Position numbers and translations under genes: made by a program. A model generated the notes under the pieces. That model saw only the letters and a program-made list of their open reading frames with translations. It was not told the origin of the DNA and made no database searches. DNA of 64,000 nt from positions 48,245 to 112,244 of the forward strand of contig JAGXFO010000013.1 of NCBI GenBank assembly GCA_024637255.1. The letters are read 5' to 3'. How positions within the stretch are numbered: the first letter of the stretch is position 1; every line of letters begins with the position of its first letter. This document shows, one piece after another, positions 50,983 through 60,479 of the stretch. Source of the DNA: Sulfurovum sp. (GTDB lineage: Bacteria; Campylobacterota; Campylobacteria; Campylobacterales; Sulfurovaceae).

Positions 50983-51804
50983 TCACCCTATCCTTTTGCT
51001 TGATAACATTTTATCTGCACTCACGCTCAGCAACATGGAAACAATCACATACGCCAAAAAGAAATAAAGTCCCACCTCAACCTCTGCGCGGCTAATGTCT
51101 GTATTGTTGCTAGTAAGATGAACTAGAAAAACCGCCACAACAAAGACATCCACCATTGACCATTTCCCTATCATCTTGAAAAACCTGATGACTCCATATG
51201 CAAATTTGTTTTCCATAAAGACAGACACAAATAACAACGAAAACACTTTCGCCACAGGAATAAGCACAGAAAAAAGTAATATAACCGCCGCAACAATAAT
51301 ATCGCCACTTTCATAAAGTTTTATAATCGATCCGATAACCCCCTTAGACTCAAACGAAAGGACAATATCTCCCAAATACTCCACTTCTTTATGAATAGTA
51401 ACCATCAAGACAGGTGTAATTAGCCCTAAAATAAGAGTGAGTATCGTGGCCAGAGAACCCAAAAAAGTAAAGTTCCGCAAAGAAATGAAAAAGAAAGAAA
51501 AAAGTATAATTCCCAAAAGACACATGAAATAAAGCGTATACTCTTTTGCCTTAAGCATGGCCTCTTTTTGTTTTTCTTTTATCTGCTTGAGATTCATTGT
51601 TTGTTCGTCTTTGTATAAATCCCCCAGTAGACTTTTTGCAATTTTCTCAAACTGTAAACTTACCTGCTGTCCGGCATCTTGATAAGATACCAATTCAATG
51701 GTAGCATTTTCATAAAGTATCGCTTGATGATGTGCCTTTACGCCAAAGAAAACCATAAAGCCAAGAATTGCTGCCAAAATATAATAAAGTAGTGTTTTTT
51801 CCAT
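50983..51804 (-). CDS. PqiA-like membrane protein
   Basis: A 273-aa protein with five membrane helices. The paraquat-inducible protein A pattern is visible in the C-terminal part: LLFSVLIPVAKVFSLLF, RFFKMIGKWSMVDVFVVAVFLV and a terminal KMLS. A soluble N-terminal loop (about 30-85) is larger than usual and the zinc ribbons of E. coli PqiA are absent. PqiA relatives work with MCE proteins in lipid transport; none adjoins here. Confidence 0.75.
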   Translation of the reverse strand: MEKTLLYYILAAILGFMVFFGVKAHHQAILYENATIELVSYQDAGQQVSLQFEKIAKSLLGDLYKDEQTMNLKQIKEKQKEAMLKAKEYTLYFMCLLGIILFSFFFISLRNFTFLGSLATILTLILGLITPVLMVTIHKEVEYLGDIVLSFESKGVIGSIIKLYESGDIIVAAVILLFSVLIPVAKVFSLLFVSVFMENKFAYGVIRFFKMIGKWSMVDVFVVAVFLVHLTSNNTDISRAEVEVGLYFFLAYVIVSMLLSVSADKMLSSKRIG

Positions 51805-51993
51805 AAAAAAATTATACCTGAATTATATACTGGCCAAGAAAAAATATATCGTCATCACTGTTTCACTTTTCTGCTATTGCTCTGCTTTAAAATTCCACTT
51901 TCCTCCACATAATTCACAGAAAGCATACTATATATTTGCATCCAAGATTTGAGCATTAGCTAGGCCCAGGGAGACTAGAAAAAAGAATTTTCA

Positions 51994-52440
51994 TTACTTA
52001 GGTGTATCTTCTTGAAAAAAGTAAGCCATAATCAGTATCCAGGCCACAGCTACATCTATAGCTACATCTGCAAAGTTAAACACAGCAAAATTAAATCCGC
52101 AATGCCAGGCCACATAATCAACCACTCCTCCATGCACAAAACGGTCATACACATTGCCCAGCGCCCCGCCTACAAGCAAACCCAAAGGAAAGGCATAGCG
52201 CTTAATATATCCTTCTTTAAAAACAAAGTAAAGAATGGCTAAAACCAGTGCTGCCTGTATCCATTTAAGATAGGGGCCAAGAAATGCAAACATAGAAAAA
52301 GCCACACCTTTATTATAGTGAAGCTCAAGGTCTATGCACTCTCCCGCACGATAATACCCATCAACAAAAAGTGATTTTATGTTTTGGTCTATGATGAACG
52401 TGCCCAAAATGACCAGAAAAAAGACTGTAAAAACTCTCAT
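51994..52440 (-). CDS. lspA: Lipoprotein signal peptidase
   Basis: A 148-aa LspA with four membrane helices. The two catalytic aspartates lie in GNVYDRFVHGGVVDYVAW and NFAVFNFADVAIDVAV. LHYNKGVAFSMFAFLG is the conserved region C. It cleaves the diacylglyceryl-modified signal peptides of lipoproteins, such as the two transpeptidases in this window. Overlaps the glmM stop by one base. Confidence 0.95.
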   Translation of the reverse strand: MRVFTVFFLVILGTFIIDQNIKSLFVDGYYRAGECIDLELHYNKGVAFSMFAFLGPYLKWIQAALVLAILYFVFKEGYIKRYAFPLGLLVGGALGNVYDRFVHGGVVDYVAWHCGFNFAVFNFADVAIDVAVAWILIMAYFFQEDTPK

Positions 52441-53783
52441 TAGACTAATGCAGATTTGAAGAATACTTTACACTCTTCCATCATCTCTTCAAGTTTTTTT
52501 TCATCTTTACCTTCAAGCAAGAGGCGTATTTTATTTTCTGTTCCCGAATATCTAAAAAGATGTCTCATTCCTAAGCTTTCTATTTTTTCTTTCAAGGCAT
52601 CAAGTCCTTCTATGTTATCGAGGTCTCTCTTTTCATCTACCAAAAGGTTGACCAAAAGCTGAGGGTACGACTTATACGGGTCAAATGCATCGCTTGCCTT
52701 TTTTCCAGTCTCTACCAAATAGGCTAAAGCCTGCAATGCACTTGAAATGCCATCTCCTGTCTTTGCATAATCAGAAAAAATCACATGTCCGCTCTGCTCT
52801 CCGCCAAAATTCATACCGTGTTTTTGCATCATCTCTACTACATTTTTATCGCCCACTGCAGAACGGAGCAACGTAAGCCCCTGTGATGTAAGGTACTCTT
52901 CAAGCCCTTGATTGCTCATGACAGTAGCCGCCATTCCTCCGCCCCTAAGCGTACCTTGATTTTTAAGATGCACAGCAAGCACTCCCATGAGCTTATCTCC
53001 ATCGACCACTTCACCTTTTTCATCCACCATCACAAGTCGATCCGCATCTCCATCAAGCGCAATACCGACATCTGCACGATACTCAAGTACGGCCTTTGCC
53101 AAATACTCCGGATGCATCGCGCCACATCCTTCATTGATATTAAATCCGTTAGGTTTATTCCCCAACACTATCACATCGGCACCAAGTTCTTGCAATACCG
53201 TAGGCCCCACGACATACCCTGCGCCATTTGCACAATCGATTACTACTCGTTTGCCCCACAAAGTAGCGTCAGAAGGAAAAGAGTTTTTGATATGTACAAT
53301 ATAGCGGCCCACTACATCATCTATTCTTTTTGATTTTCCTATGTCTTTCCCCGTTACTTGTGCTGCCTCGATGCGCGCATCATCTTCATAGATAGCTTCT
53401 ATTTCTACTTCTTTATCGTGGTTCAGTTTGTTTCCCTGCCCGTCAAAGAACTTAATCCCATTGTCATAATACGGATTATGACTCGCAGAAATCATAATTC
53501 CCGCATCACAGCGCATATTTGCTGTTAAAAATGCTATGGCCGGTGTAGGCATTGGGCCAATCTGAATTACATCAAAGCCCACAGCAGTAAGCCCCGAAAC
53601 CATGGCATTTTCTATCATATAGCCGCTGCGCCTTGTATCTTTACCTACCAATATTTTATTGGTTTTTGCAAATTGTTTAAAATAAATCCCTGTGGCCATA
53701 GCCAAGCGCATGGCATTGACAGCACTCACTTTTTTACCTGCTTTTCCGCGTACACCATCTGTTCCAAAAAGTTCCAAAATCAT
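52440..53783 (-). CDS. glmM: Phosphoglucosamine mutase
   Basis: A 447-aa GlmM converting glucosamine-6-P to glucosamine-1-P for UDP-GlcNAc, which feeds both peptidoglycan and the pgl locus. FGTDGVRGKAG at the N-terminus, phosphoserine loop MISASHNPYYDNG, metal-binding LDGDADRLV, FGGEQSGH and FRYSGTENKIRLLLEG are all present. In operon with lspA. Confidence 0.96.
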   Translation of the reverse strand: MILELFGTDGVRGKAGKKVSAVNAMRLAMATGIYFKQFAKTNKILVGKDTRRSGYMIENAMVSGLTAVGFDVIQIGPMPTPAIAFLTANMRCDAGIMISASHNPYYDNGIKFFDGQGNKLNHDKEVEIEAIYEDDARIEAAQVTGKDIGKSKRIDDVVGRYIVHIKNSFPSDATLWGKRVVIDCANGAGYVVGPTVLQELGADVIVLGNKPNGFNINEGCGAMHPEYLAKAVLEYRADVGIALDGDADRLVMVDEKGEVVDGDKLMGVLAVHLKNQGTLRGGGMAATVMSNQGLEEYLTSQGLTLLRSAVGDKNVVEMMQKHGMNFGGEQSGHVIFSDYAKTGDGISSALQALAYLVETGKKASDAFDPYKSYPQLLVNLLVDEKRDLDNIEGLDALKEKIESLGMRHLFRYSGTENKIRLLLEGKDEKKLEEMMEECKVFFKSALV

Positions 53784-53967
53784 TTCCTTTGTTCTAGTAA
53801 CTATATTTTAACGCATATTAGATTACAACTTCCCTCCCTTATAATCCTGTTATCGAAGAGCCGTGGCATTAGATTAATAATTCTTTAATCTTCTTTTAGA
53901 TATCATTCGCACTAATTTTACTCGAAATAGCAAGACTGTATCGAGACTATACTATAAGGAAAAGACT

Positions 53968-54237
53968 ATGGCACACCATAAATCAGCAAAAAAACGTATT
54001 TTGCAAACAGCTGTAAGAACTGAGAGAAACAGATATTACAGAACAAGAATCAAAAACATCACGAAAGCTGTACACGAAGCTGTAACAGCAGCAGACAAAA
54101 CAGCAGCGGCTACAGCATTTGCAATAGCTAACAGGCAAATTCATTCACTAGTAAGCAAAGGTTTCATCAAAAAAACAACTGCTGCTAGAAAAGTAAGCCG
54201 TCTTCATAAAATGGTAAACGCTATCGAAGCTGCATAA
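53968..54237 (+). CDS. rpsT: 30S ribosomal protein S20
   Basis: An 89-aa S20: MAHHKSAKKRILQTAVRTERN..., the classic basic helical bundle, ending RKVSRLHKMVNAIEAA. AAGGAAAAGACT upstream of the ATG. Divergent from glmM and followed 51 bases on by prfA, as in other Campylobacterota. Confidence 0.96.
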   Translation: MAHHKSAKKRILQTAVRTERNRYYRTRIKNITKAVHEAVTAADKTAAATAFAIANRQIHSLVSKGFIKKTTAARKVSRLHKMVNAIEAA

Positions 54238-54288
54238 GCAGTCTCGATACACCTTCAAAAAAACCCCAATCTAACACAAAGAACACCC

Positions 54289-55356
54289 ATGTTCAAAGAT
54301 AAACTTCAACCTTTCATCAACAGATACAATGAGCTTAGTGAACTTTTAAGTTCTCCGGATATCGGCAGCGACATTAAACGTATGACAGATCTCAGCAAGG
54401 AACAGTCAGACCTCAGTGCATTGGTAGAAAAAGCAAAACTTTACGTTGAGACAGCCGATGCCATTGAAGAGAATAAAGAGCTTTTGGGAGACCCTGAACT
54501 TGGCGAGCTTGCAAAAGAAGAACTGAGTGAGTTAGAGCCTATGCTTCCTGCTTTGGAAGATGAGATCAAGGTACTTATGATTCCCAAAGACAAAAACGAT
54601 GACAAAAATATCTTTCTTGAATTGCGTGCAGGGGCAGGAGGTGACGAAAGTGCACTTTTTGTTGCAGATGTATTCAAAATGTACTCGCGCTACGCAGAAC
54701 AAATGGGCTGGAAGATAGAACTTGTCAGCACCAATGACGGTACTGCAGGTGGATATAAAGAACTCATTGCCCAAATCAAGGGAGAAAGCGTCTATTCACA
54801 ACTCAAATATGAAGCAGGAACACATAGAGTACAACGTGTTCCAGACACAGAAACACAAGGAAGAGTGCATACATCTGCCATCACCGTAGCTGTGATTCCT
54901 GAGGTGGATGACGTAGAAGTAGACATTAAACCAAACGAGATCAAAATGGATGTATACCGTTCAAGCGGTTGTGGTGGACAGTCGGTCAACACCACTGACT
55001 CAGCAGTACGTCTTACGCACATCCCTACAGGTATTGTTGTGGCCATACAAGATGAAAAGTCTCAGCATAAAAACAGAGACAAGGCGATGAAGGTACTTAA
55101 AGCCAGAGTGTATGAAGCAGAACTTCAAAAGCAACTTAATGAAACTTCAAGCCAGAGGAAGCTTCAGGTAGGCTCAGGCGACCGCTCTGAAAAAATCAGA
55201 ACCTATAACTACCCTCAAAATAGGCTTACTGACCACCGTATAGGATTAACCCTTTATGCCTTGGAAGACATTATGAATAATGGCAACTTAAAACTCCTTG
55301 TGGATCCTCTTATTGCACACGCACAAACTGAAGCCATACAAGAAGCGGGCCTCTAA
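54289..55356 (+). CDS. prfA: Peptide chain release factor 1
   Basis: A 355-aa RF1 recognising UAA and UAG. The GGQ loop is in YRSSGCGGQSVNTTDSAVRLTH and the anticodon-like region includes GRVHTSAITVAVIPE. The helical N-terminal domain has the expected length. Three bases separate it from the next gene. Confidence 0.97.
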   Translation: MFKDKLQPFINRYNELSELLSSPDIGSDIKRMTDLSKEQSDLSALVEKAKLYVETADAIEENKELLGDPELGELAKEELSELEPMLPALEDEIKVLMIPKDKNDDKNIFLELRAGAGGDESALFVADVFKMYSRYAEQMGWKIELVSTNDGTAGGYKELIAQIKGESVYSQLKYEAGTHRVQRVPDTETQGRVHTSAITVAVIPEVDDVEVDIKPNEIKMDVYRSSGCGGQSVNTTDSAVRLTHIPTGIVVAIQDEKSQHKNRDKAMKVLKARVYEAELQKQLNETSSQRKLQVGSGDRSEKIRTYNYPQNRLTDHRIGLTLYALEDIMNNGNLKLLVDPLIAHAQTEAIQEAGL

Positions 55357-55359
55357 ACC

Positions 55360-55821
55360 ATGTTCAAGTTTGAGCAGATTCAAAGTGACAATAACATAAA
55401 AGAGGTCATTAAATCGGCCTTTGATGCTGACTTTGCTATTTCTGGTGCTTGGGGCTATACTCAAGAGCTTCCAACTGTTATTCAATCTACAGAGTTGCCT
55501 CTTGCTCAGTTTGAGCACATTATTGCATCCATGCGTGCCTATATAGAGATGAACATGACCCTTCCGAAAGAAGAACGCTTTGGAAGCATCAATCTCAACG
55601 AAATACACAGAGAGCAAACAACTCACAACAATCTCTTATACGATATGGTTACTTACGAAATTACAGCCATGAAAGAAGATATCTATACTGAATTTATCAA
55701 TCAGTACAAAGAGGGATACGGTAAGGAAGATTTTGACATGACGGAACATTTTAATCAAAGAAAAAAAGCCATGCTTACAAGAAGCGAAGTACACTGGTTT
55801 GAAATTCACCAAGCGCTCTAA
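55360..55821 (+). CDS. Conserved hypothetical protein downstream of prfA
   Basis: A 153-aa soluble, mixed alpha/beta protein beginning MFKFEQIQSDNNIKEVIKSA, with FAISGAWGYTQELPTVI and ending HWFEIHQAL. No domain recognised. Tight linkage to prfA (3 bases) and typical codon use support it as real. Confidence 0.7.
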   Translation: MFKFEQIQSDNNIKEVIKSAFDADFAISGAWGYTQELPTVIQSTELPLAQFEHIIASMRAYIEMNMTLPKEERFGSINLNEIHREQTTHNNLLYDMVTYEITAMKEDIYTEFINQYKEGYGKEDFDMTEHFNQRKKAMLTRSEVHWFEIHQAL

Positions 55822-55895
55822 CACCAAACATAACTTTTAAACAGAATAAAGCCAACCTATACACTCCAAAAGCACATGGGTTGACCTTAACACTA

Positions 55896-55922
55896 GCTAC
55901 CCGACCCGAAAGGTCGCATAGC
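55896..55922. terminator. Hairpin between convergent prfA and sox operons
   Basis: GCTA-CC-CGACC-CGAAA-GGTCG-CA-TAGC: nine pairs with a small internal loop and a GNRA-like loop. It lies between the end of the prfA operon (55821) and the end of soxZ (55934), so it can serve either strand. No long T run on either side. Confidence 0.45.
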
Positions 55923-55933
55923 ATATTAAATCA

Positions 55934-56236
55934 TTATTTGATTTCTTTGGATTCTGTAATAGTGTTCCCTTTAAGATCCACCCATGTGATCTCAACTTTA
56001 TCACCTTTTGCAGCACCTTTAAAACTAAATTTAAACATTGGATCCTTAGACCAGAACTGACTTGTAGAAACATCATATACTTCTTTTCCATTTACTGTGG
56101 CAGAAATATGTGTAATGAAGTTTGCATCAACACCTTTTGCTTTTGCCTGATCATATGTAATCATATCATGTTTTGCTACTGCTTTTACGTCTATAACATC
56201 GCCTTTAAGCTTTGCTTTAATTTTCATATTACTCAT
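55934..56236 (-). CDS. soxZ: Sulfur oxidation protein SoxZ
   Basis: A 100-aa SoxZ, partner of SoxY in the carrier complex for periplasmic sulfur oxidation. MKIKAKLKGDVIDVKAVAKHDM, FITHISATVNGKEVYDVSTSQFWSKDPMFKFSFKG and DKVEITWVDLKGNT show the immunoglobulin-like SoxZ fold. Last gene of soxCDYZ, 70 bases after soxY. Confidence 0.95.
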   Translation of the reverse strand: MSNMKIKAKLKGDVIDVKAVAKHDMITYDQAKAKGVDANFITHISATVNGKEVYDVSTSQFWSKDPMFKFSFKGAAKGDKVEITWVDLKGNTITESKEIK

Positions 56237-56306
56237 AATATTCCTTTTTATTTCTATTTATACATCTTATATCTTAAAACCTAATTCAGCCAAGCCAGGG
56301 GAAGGA

Positions 56307-56753
56307 TTATCCTTCACATCCACCAAGGGCAACTTCAAGTGATTGAGTACCTATATAGAACTTCCCGTCAGTACCTTCTACAATCGCAGTAATCTTACCA
56401 GATGCTTTCATCTTGATTTTCATCATATAATCAACAATTCCGCCCTCTGCTACAGAAAATACTGCCACGGCTGCTTCAGGGTTAGCATCCTGGAACAACG
56501 CTACACTTTTAGCAGGAATATCAGAAGTAATAGTTACAGGAATTGCTCCACCGTTACTTGCAACTTTTGGCGCTTTAACAGTTACGCCTTTTTCCTCTGG
56601 TGTAATATCACCATAAAGTCCCTTAATCGCGTCTGCTACAGTATGTGCAGTCCATGCTTCAGGCTTAGTCACTCTGAAATCTATTGCAGATAAACCTGCT
56701 GGTAATACAGCGGCTGCAACCACACTTAAACTTAAAAATTTTCTTCTATCCAT
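56307..56753 (-). CDS. soxY: Sulfur carrier protein SoxY
   Basis: A 148-aa SoxY. Tat-type signal (DRRKFLSLSVVAAAVLPAGLSA), the RVTKPEAWTAHTVADAIKGLYGD segment and a C-terminal GGCEG whose cysteine (about 146) carries sulfur intermediates; canonical SoxY ends GGCGG, so the fourth residue differs. Its N-terminus is closely copied in the truncated ORF at 59674. Confidence 0.94.
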   Translation of the reverse strand: MDRRKFLSLSVVAAAVLPAGLSAIDFRVTKPEAWTAHTVADAIKGLYGDITPEEKGVTVKAPKVASNGGAIPVTITSDIPAKSVALFQDANPEAAVAVFSVAEGGIVDYMMKIKMKASGKITAIVEGTDGKFYIGTQSLEVALGGCEG

Positions 56754-56852
56754 TTTATTTCCTTTTATGTATAATTTAGATACGAGGTCAGTTTCTCTAA
56801 CCTAATATTTTATGCTACCTATATATTGTATAATAATCGTGATAATTTACGC

Positions 56853-58112
56853 TTATTTACTAGCGTTTATCATATAGTCAACTACTTCTTTCATCTGTGC
56901 TTCAGTAAGATCCGTAGCACCACCTTTTGGAGGCATTGCATTGATACCATTTGTTGCATTATGATAAACTTTGTCAATACCTTTTTCAAGGGCTGCTGTC
57001 CATGCTGCTTTGTCGCCTACTGCTGGCGCACCCATCGCATCCGTTGCGTGACATACGGCACAACTCGCATTATACGTATCTTGTCCCGGCGCTACCGTAG
57101 CGTTTGTTGCTACTGGTATTGTTTTTTCAGAGTTTAGCGCTGGAGTAAAGTCAGAGATTGCACTTACAATTCTAGACACTTCAGGCTCGCCTTCAAAACA
57201 GTCTTTCATACATCTTACGCCATTACCGTAGTTTAATGGATTATTATAGTATTCACGCGCTTTGTCTTGTCCTTGTGGGCCATTTATTTTAGGCTCGAAA
57301 CCATCAACGTTTGGCATAACAATCTTTAAGAACTTCTCTCTGTCAAGTACATACTCGTCATCCACAAGCTCCCCGTCTATCTTCATCTCATTAATATAAA
57401 GAATATATGCAGATAAAGCATATACTTCATCTGTTGTTAATGACATAGGAGCCTGATGAGGCATGCCAGTTTTAATGTACCACCACAATGTACTTGCATA
57501 TGGCCAGTTTGAACCAAATACACGCTGAGGACCATCATCAATCGGATTTGTACGTTGATGCATGAGTGTTTTTTGTGCCTGATACGCATTACCGGCTGTT
57601 AATTTTGGATAAAGCCCAGAGCCCGCACCAAAGTCTCCATGACAAGATTGACATTTTTCTTCATAAATCTCATCACCATCTTCTACAGAGCCTGAACCCT
57701 CAGGAAGACCTGTACCATCTGGCATAACATCGATATCCCAAGCCTTCTGCTCATTCGCAGTTGCTATTTTACCTTTGTTAAACGCAGTTTTATGTGCTTC
57801 TTCATTTACATAATAAGCACCGGTCTTACCGTTAACTATTGGATATATTACCCCACCGTCAACAGAAAGTTTACTATTATGCTCATATGTTTTTTTGACA
57901 TTATCAGATACTAAGGCATTTGCTGGGCCTACTGCATCAATTTCTCTTTTAGTGAAGCCTTCTGTGTTCATTGGAGTATTCACTACCGCGCTACTCTTTG
58001 TCTCAGTTGCCCCCTTCTTCTCATCATTAGATGCATTACACGCAGTCCCTAAAAAAACTACCGATGCAAATAATGTACTTACAACAATTTTTTTATGATA
58101 AGATTTGTACAT
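56853..58112 (-). CDS. soxD: Dihaem cytochrome c SoxD
   Basis: A 419-aa exported cytochrome with two haem c sites, CQSCH (about 154-158) and CAVCH (about 351-355), after a signal with a lipobox-like GTAC. Central motifs SNWPYASTLWWYIKTGMPHQAPMSLT match SoxD, the electron-accepting subunit of sulfane dehydrogenase. ATG at 58110-58112 has AAGGAGAGG upstream; it overlaps soxC by 20 bases. Confidence 0.92.
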   Translation of the reverse strand: MYKSYHKKIVVSTLFASVVFLGTACNASNDEKKGATETKSSAVVNTPMNTEGFTKREIDAVGPANALVSDNVKKTYEHNSKLSVDGGVIYPIVNGKTGAYYVNEEAHKTAFNKGKIATANEQKAWDIDVMPDGTGLPEGSGSVEDGDEIYEEKCQSCHGDFGAGSGLYPKLTAGNAYQAQKTLMHQRTNPIDDGPQRVFGSNWPYASTLWWYIKTGMPHQAPMSLTTDEVYALSAYILYINEMKIDGELVDDEYVLDREKFLKIVMPNVDGFEPKINGPQGQDKAREYYNNPLNYGNGVRCMKDCFEGEPEVSRIVSAISDFTPALNSEKTIPVATNATVAPGQDTYNASCAVCHATDAMGAPAVGDKAAWTAALEKGIDKVYHNATNGINAMPPKGGATDLTEAQMKEVVDYMINASK

Positions 58113-59442
58113 TTGTAACCTCTCCTTTTGCATCTACTTCCCATGTATGGATACCATTTCTATGATATACACCTTCGATTCCCACAGCCGCTCTCTCATT
58201 TTTCACACTTGGCTGAACATGTCCAGCATCATCTGCTGCACGAGAACTAAGTAGCATCGGCTTACCTGTATATTTATGCATAAGTGAGAATCTTGTCCAG
58301 GCTTTCTCAAGCACTAAACCTTTAAGTGCTGCCTCTACCCAGTTTTTACCGCCATCAAACGATACATCAACCGCCGTAATGGTTCCCATACCAGACCAAG
58401 CTAGTCCTTCTATTTCTACCATATCGCCTTCTGCAAGATCTGTCCATGGTTTTTCAGGACACGGTGAAGTAACCACAGAATTCACTTCATTTGCATAGAA
58501 GTGCTGAATAGCTTTCCCTGTGTGTTTTAATGCAGTATATTTAGATGTCTCTTCTTTTGCATAGAAAGGTTCAGCTGAGAACTCAAGTCTGTTTAGCCAT
58601 TTAACACATAAGTTTGCTTCCCAACCTGGAACAACAATTCTTATTGGGTAGCCTTGCTCTGGACGTAATGCTTCACCATTTTGTCCCCAAACAATCATAG
58701 CATCATCAAGTACTTTATCTACAGGTATAGTTCTACCCATGTGTGAGTTATCTATGCCTTCTGCAAGCATCCATTGTGCTTCTGGCTTAAGGCCGAGGTC
58801 TTTAAGAATATCTTTGATGTAAACACCAGTCCATTCAGCACAAGACATAAATCCTTTTGAAAATTGGATTGAATTGAACTGAGGTCCTCTCCACTCAGGT
58901 CCGCCATTTGCCGGACACTCAAGAAAGTGAATTCTACTTACATTTGGATATCTTTTAAGTTGATCCATAGTCAAAACAATTGGTTTTTCAACAAGTCCAT
59001 GAATCATAAGTCTATGCTCATTTGGATTGATGGTTGGTGTTCCTCCATGATGTCTGTTAAAGAAAAGGCCATTAGGCACAATAATACCATTCAAATCTTG
59101 AATTGGAGTTACTGCAATGGATGCCCTAAAGTTACCAGAAGAAAGTATAGGTGTTGTTCTTCTTGTAACGTTATGCTCATAAGGAGAAGGTTGGCCATAA
59201 AGATTGACATCAACGCCATCGCCAAATTTAAGACTCCATGGTTTATGCTCCATAATATTTGGATCATCTTGCGGGTTTGCTTTTATCTGCTCGCTCGCAC
59301 CTATCGTAACAGGTGCAACAACACTAGCCACAGCTAATGCGCCCATAGAATAAGTTGCTGTTTTCTTAAAAAAGCTTCTTCTTGATACTTCCTCTGATGC
59401 TTCAGAGATTACTTCAAACTCTTCTTTGTTTATCTTATTCAT
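58093..59442 (-). CDS. soxC: Sulfane dehydrogenase molybdenum subunit SoxC
   Basis: A 449-aa sulfite-oxidase-family protein. Tat signal SRRSFFKKTA (20-29), then a Moco domain with GLFFNRHHGGTPTINP, MDQLKRYPNVSRIHFLECPANGGPEWRG (Cys ligand of Mo), and a dimerisation domain ending HTWEVDAKGEVTNVQIL. With SoxD it oxidises the carrier-bound sulfane sulfur. An AAGGAGGAC ribosome binding site precedes the ATG. Confidence 0.95.
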   Translation of the reverse strand: MNKINKEEFEVISEASEEVSRRSFFKKTATYSMGALAVASVVAPVTIGASEQIKANPQDDPNIMEHKPWSLKFGDGVDVNLYGQPSPYEHNVTRRTTPILSSGNFRASIAVTPIQDLNGIIVPNGLFFNRHHGGTPTINPNEHRLMIHGLVEKPIVLTMDQLKRYPNVSRIHFLECPANGGPEWRGPQFNSIQFSKGFMSCAEWTGVYIKDILKDLGLKPEAQWMLAEGIDNSHMGRTIPVDKVLDDAMIVWGQNGEALRPEQGYPIRIVVPGWEANLCVKWLNRLEFSAEPFYAKEETSKYTALKHTGKAIQHFYANEVNSVVTSPCPEKPWTDLAEGDMVEIEGLAWSGMGTITAVDVSFDGGKNWVEAALKGLVLEKAWTRFSLMHKYTGKPMLLSSRAADDAGHVQPSVKNERAAVGIEGVYHRNGIHTWEVDAKGEVTNVQILS

Positions 59443-59505
59443 TAGTCCTCCTTGATTAATTTTAAAATGACTAAGGATATTTGCCTTATGTACGTCATAT
59501 ATTAG

Positions 59506-59511
59506 ATTATA
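59506..59511 (-). promoter_or_regulatory. -10 box for soxCDYZ
   Basis: TATAAT on the minus strand, 63 bases before soxC. TAAGG-N7-CCTTA (59472-59488) lies in the leader between it and the gene. No clear -35. The rest of the 231-bp gap is AT-rich without a gene. Confidence 0.45.
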
Positions 59512-59673
59512 TAGGAATTAGATAAAAATAATAAGAAAAATTATTAATCAGTCTCTATAGTACACATATTTTGCTCTTATTTGTAACAAATATCCCCATA
59601 AAATATTTATATACCTATTCCTTATTACTTATAATTAAATTTACTTTAGATTATTAGCGAGAAGCCATACAAC

Positions 59674-59898
59674 TCAATGCAAGTACATCAATATATTGTC
59701 GCGCATAATATAATCTCCCATATCTTCACTTTTTTGGATGGTTGCAAATTTTTCTCTTCCATAAAGTGCCATAGCCGCATCATCAATAGAAGAAGATTTC
59801 CACGCTTCTGGTTTGATTCTTCTGTAGTCTACAGCTAGCACCCTTGTCACATAAGGCCCAACACAAAAACCTAGAGCTAAAAAATGACGTCGTTTCAT
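59674..59898 (-). pseudogene. Truncated SoxY paralogue
   Basis: A 74-aa frame. Its first ~50 residues, MKRRHFLALGFCVGPYVTRV and VDYRRIKPEAWKSSSIDDAAMALYG, match the SoxY signal and N-terminus found at 56753. The sequence then loses similarity and ends ...RDNILMYLH. The SoxY core and the C-terminal Cys motif are missing. It overlaps the preceding gene by ATGA, so it was or is translated. Probably a decayed soxY copy, or less likely a short exported protein. Confidence 0.65.
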
Positions 59899-60332
59899 AC
59901 TCTTCCCAGTACTCTTGTTATAGCCTTGGCACGCAGCTCCATATCACCTACGTTGCTCGCATTGGCCTTTAGAGCTTTTTCAAGTCCTTCTTCCTCTCTG
60001 CCATACTTCATGATAAAATAAATAGCTTCAGCCAAAGTATTTCCCAATGGGGTAGTCTTATCGGGTTCTATAGGATTAAAATACATGTTATCCCAAAGCA
60101 CGCCCATGCTCATGAGAGCTATGGCATCTTTATTCTCTTCTTGGGACAAGTGGGACTGAGGGTGTAGAGCTTCCTGATACTTCGCCATAGCCTGAGACAC
60201 TTTGGCAGGTATCATACCGCCAATCGTTACTGCTGACATCTCTATGGCATCTCTATACACCATGCCGTTATCCATATTTTTTTCAACCAGCCTATAAAAT
60301 TGCTCTATGATGTCTTCCCTGCTTGTGTTCAC
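59895..60332 (-). CDS. Hypothetical helical protein upstream of the SoxY remnant
   Basis: A 145-aa soluble, mostly helical protein starting MNTSREDIIEQFYRLVEKNM, with SAVTIGGMIPAKVSQAMAKYQEAL. No signal peptide and no recognised domain. It forms an operon with the truncated SoxY ORF. A link to sulfur oxidation is possible only by position. Confidence 0.6.
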   Translation of the reverse strand: MNTSREDIIEQFYRLVEKNMDNGMVYRDAIEMSAVTIGGMIPAKVSQAMAKYQEALHPQSHLSQEENKDAIALMSMGVLWDNMYFNPIEPDKTTPLGNTLAEAIYFIMKYGREEEGLEKALKANASNVGDMELRAKAITRVLGRV

Positions 60333-60479
60333 TATAAAACCCCTACATAAAATCTAAGCTCAAAGATAGTATAAAAGACCTTTAAGTTTTCTGACGCACC
60401 CAACAACCTTCGATCAAAAACCAATCCTACTCTATAAAGTCTTTATGGTACAATTTTAAAAAATATATAGGAGTGCTTT

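Noticed and set aside
55822..55933. A tRNA fragment or riboswitch between prfA and sox operons
   Set aside because: Only a single hairpin is present, with no T-loop sequence or further stems; it fits a terminator between convergent genes.
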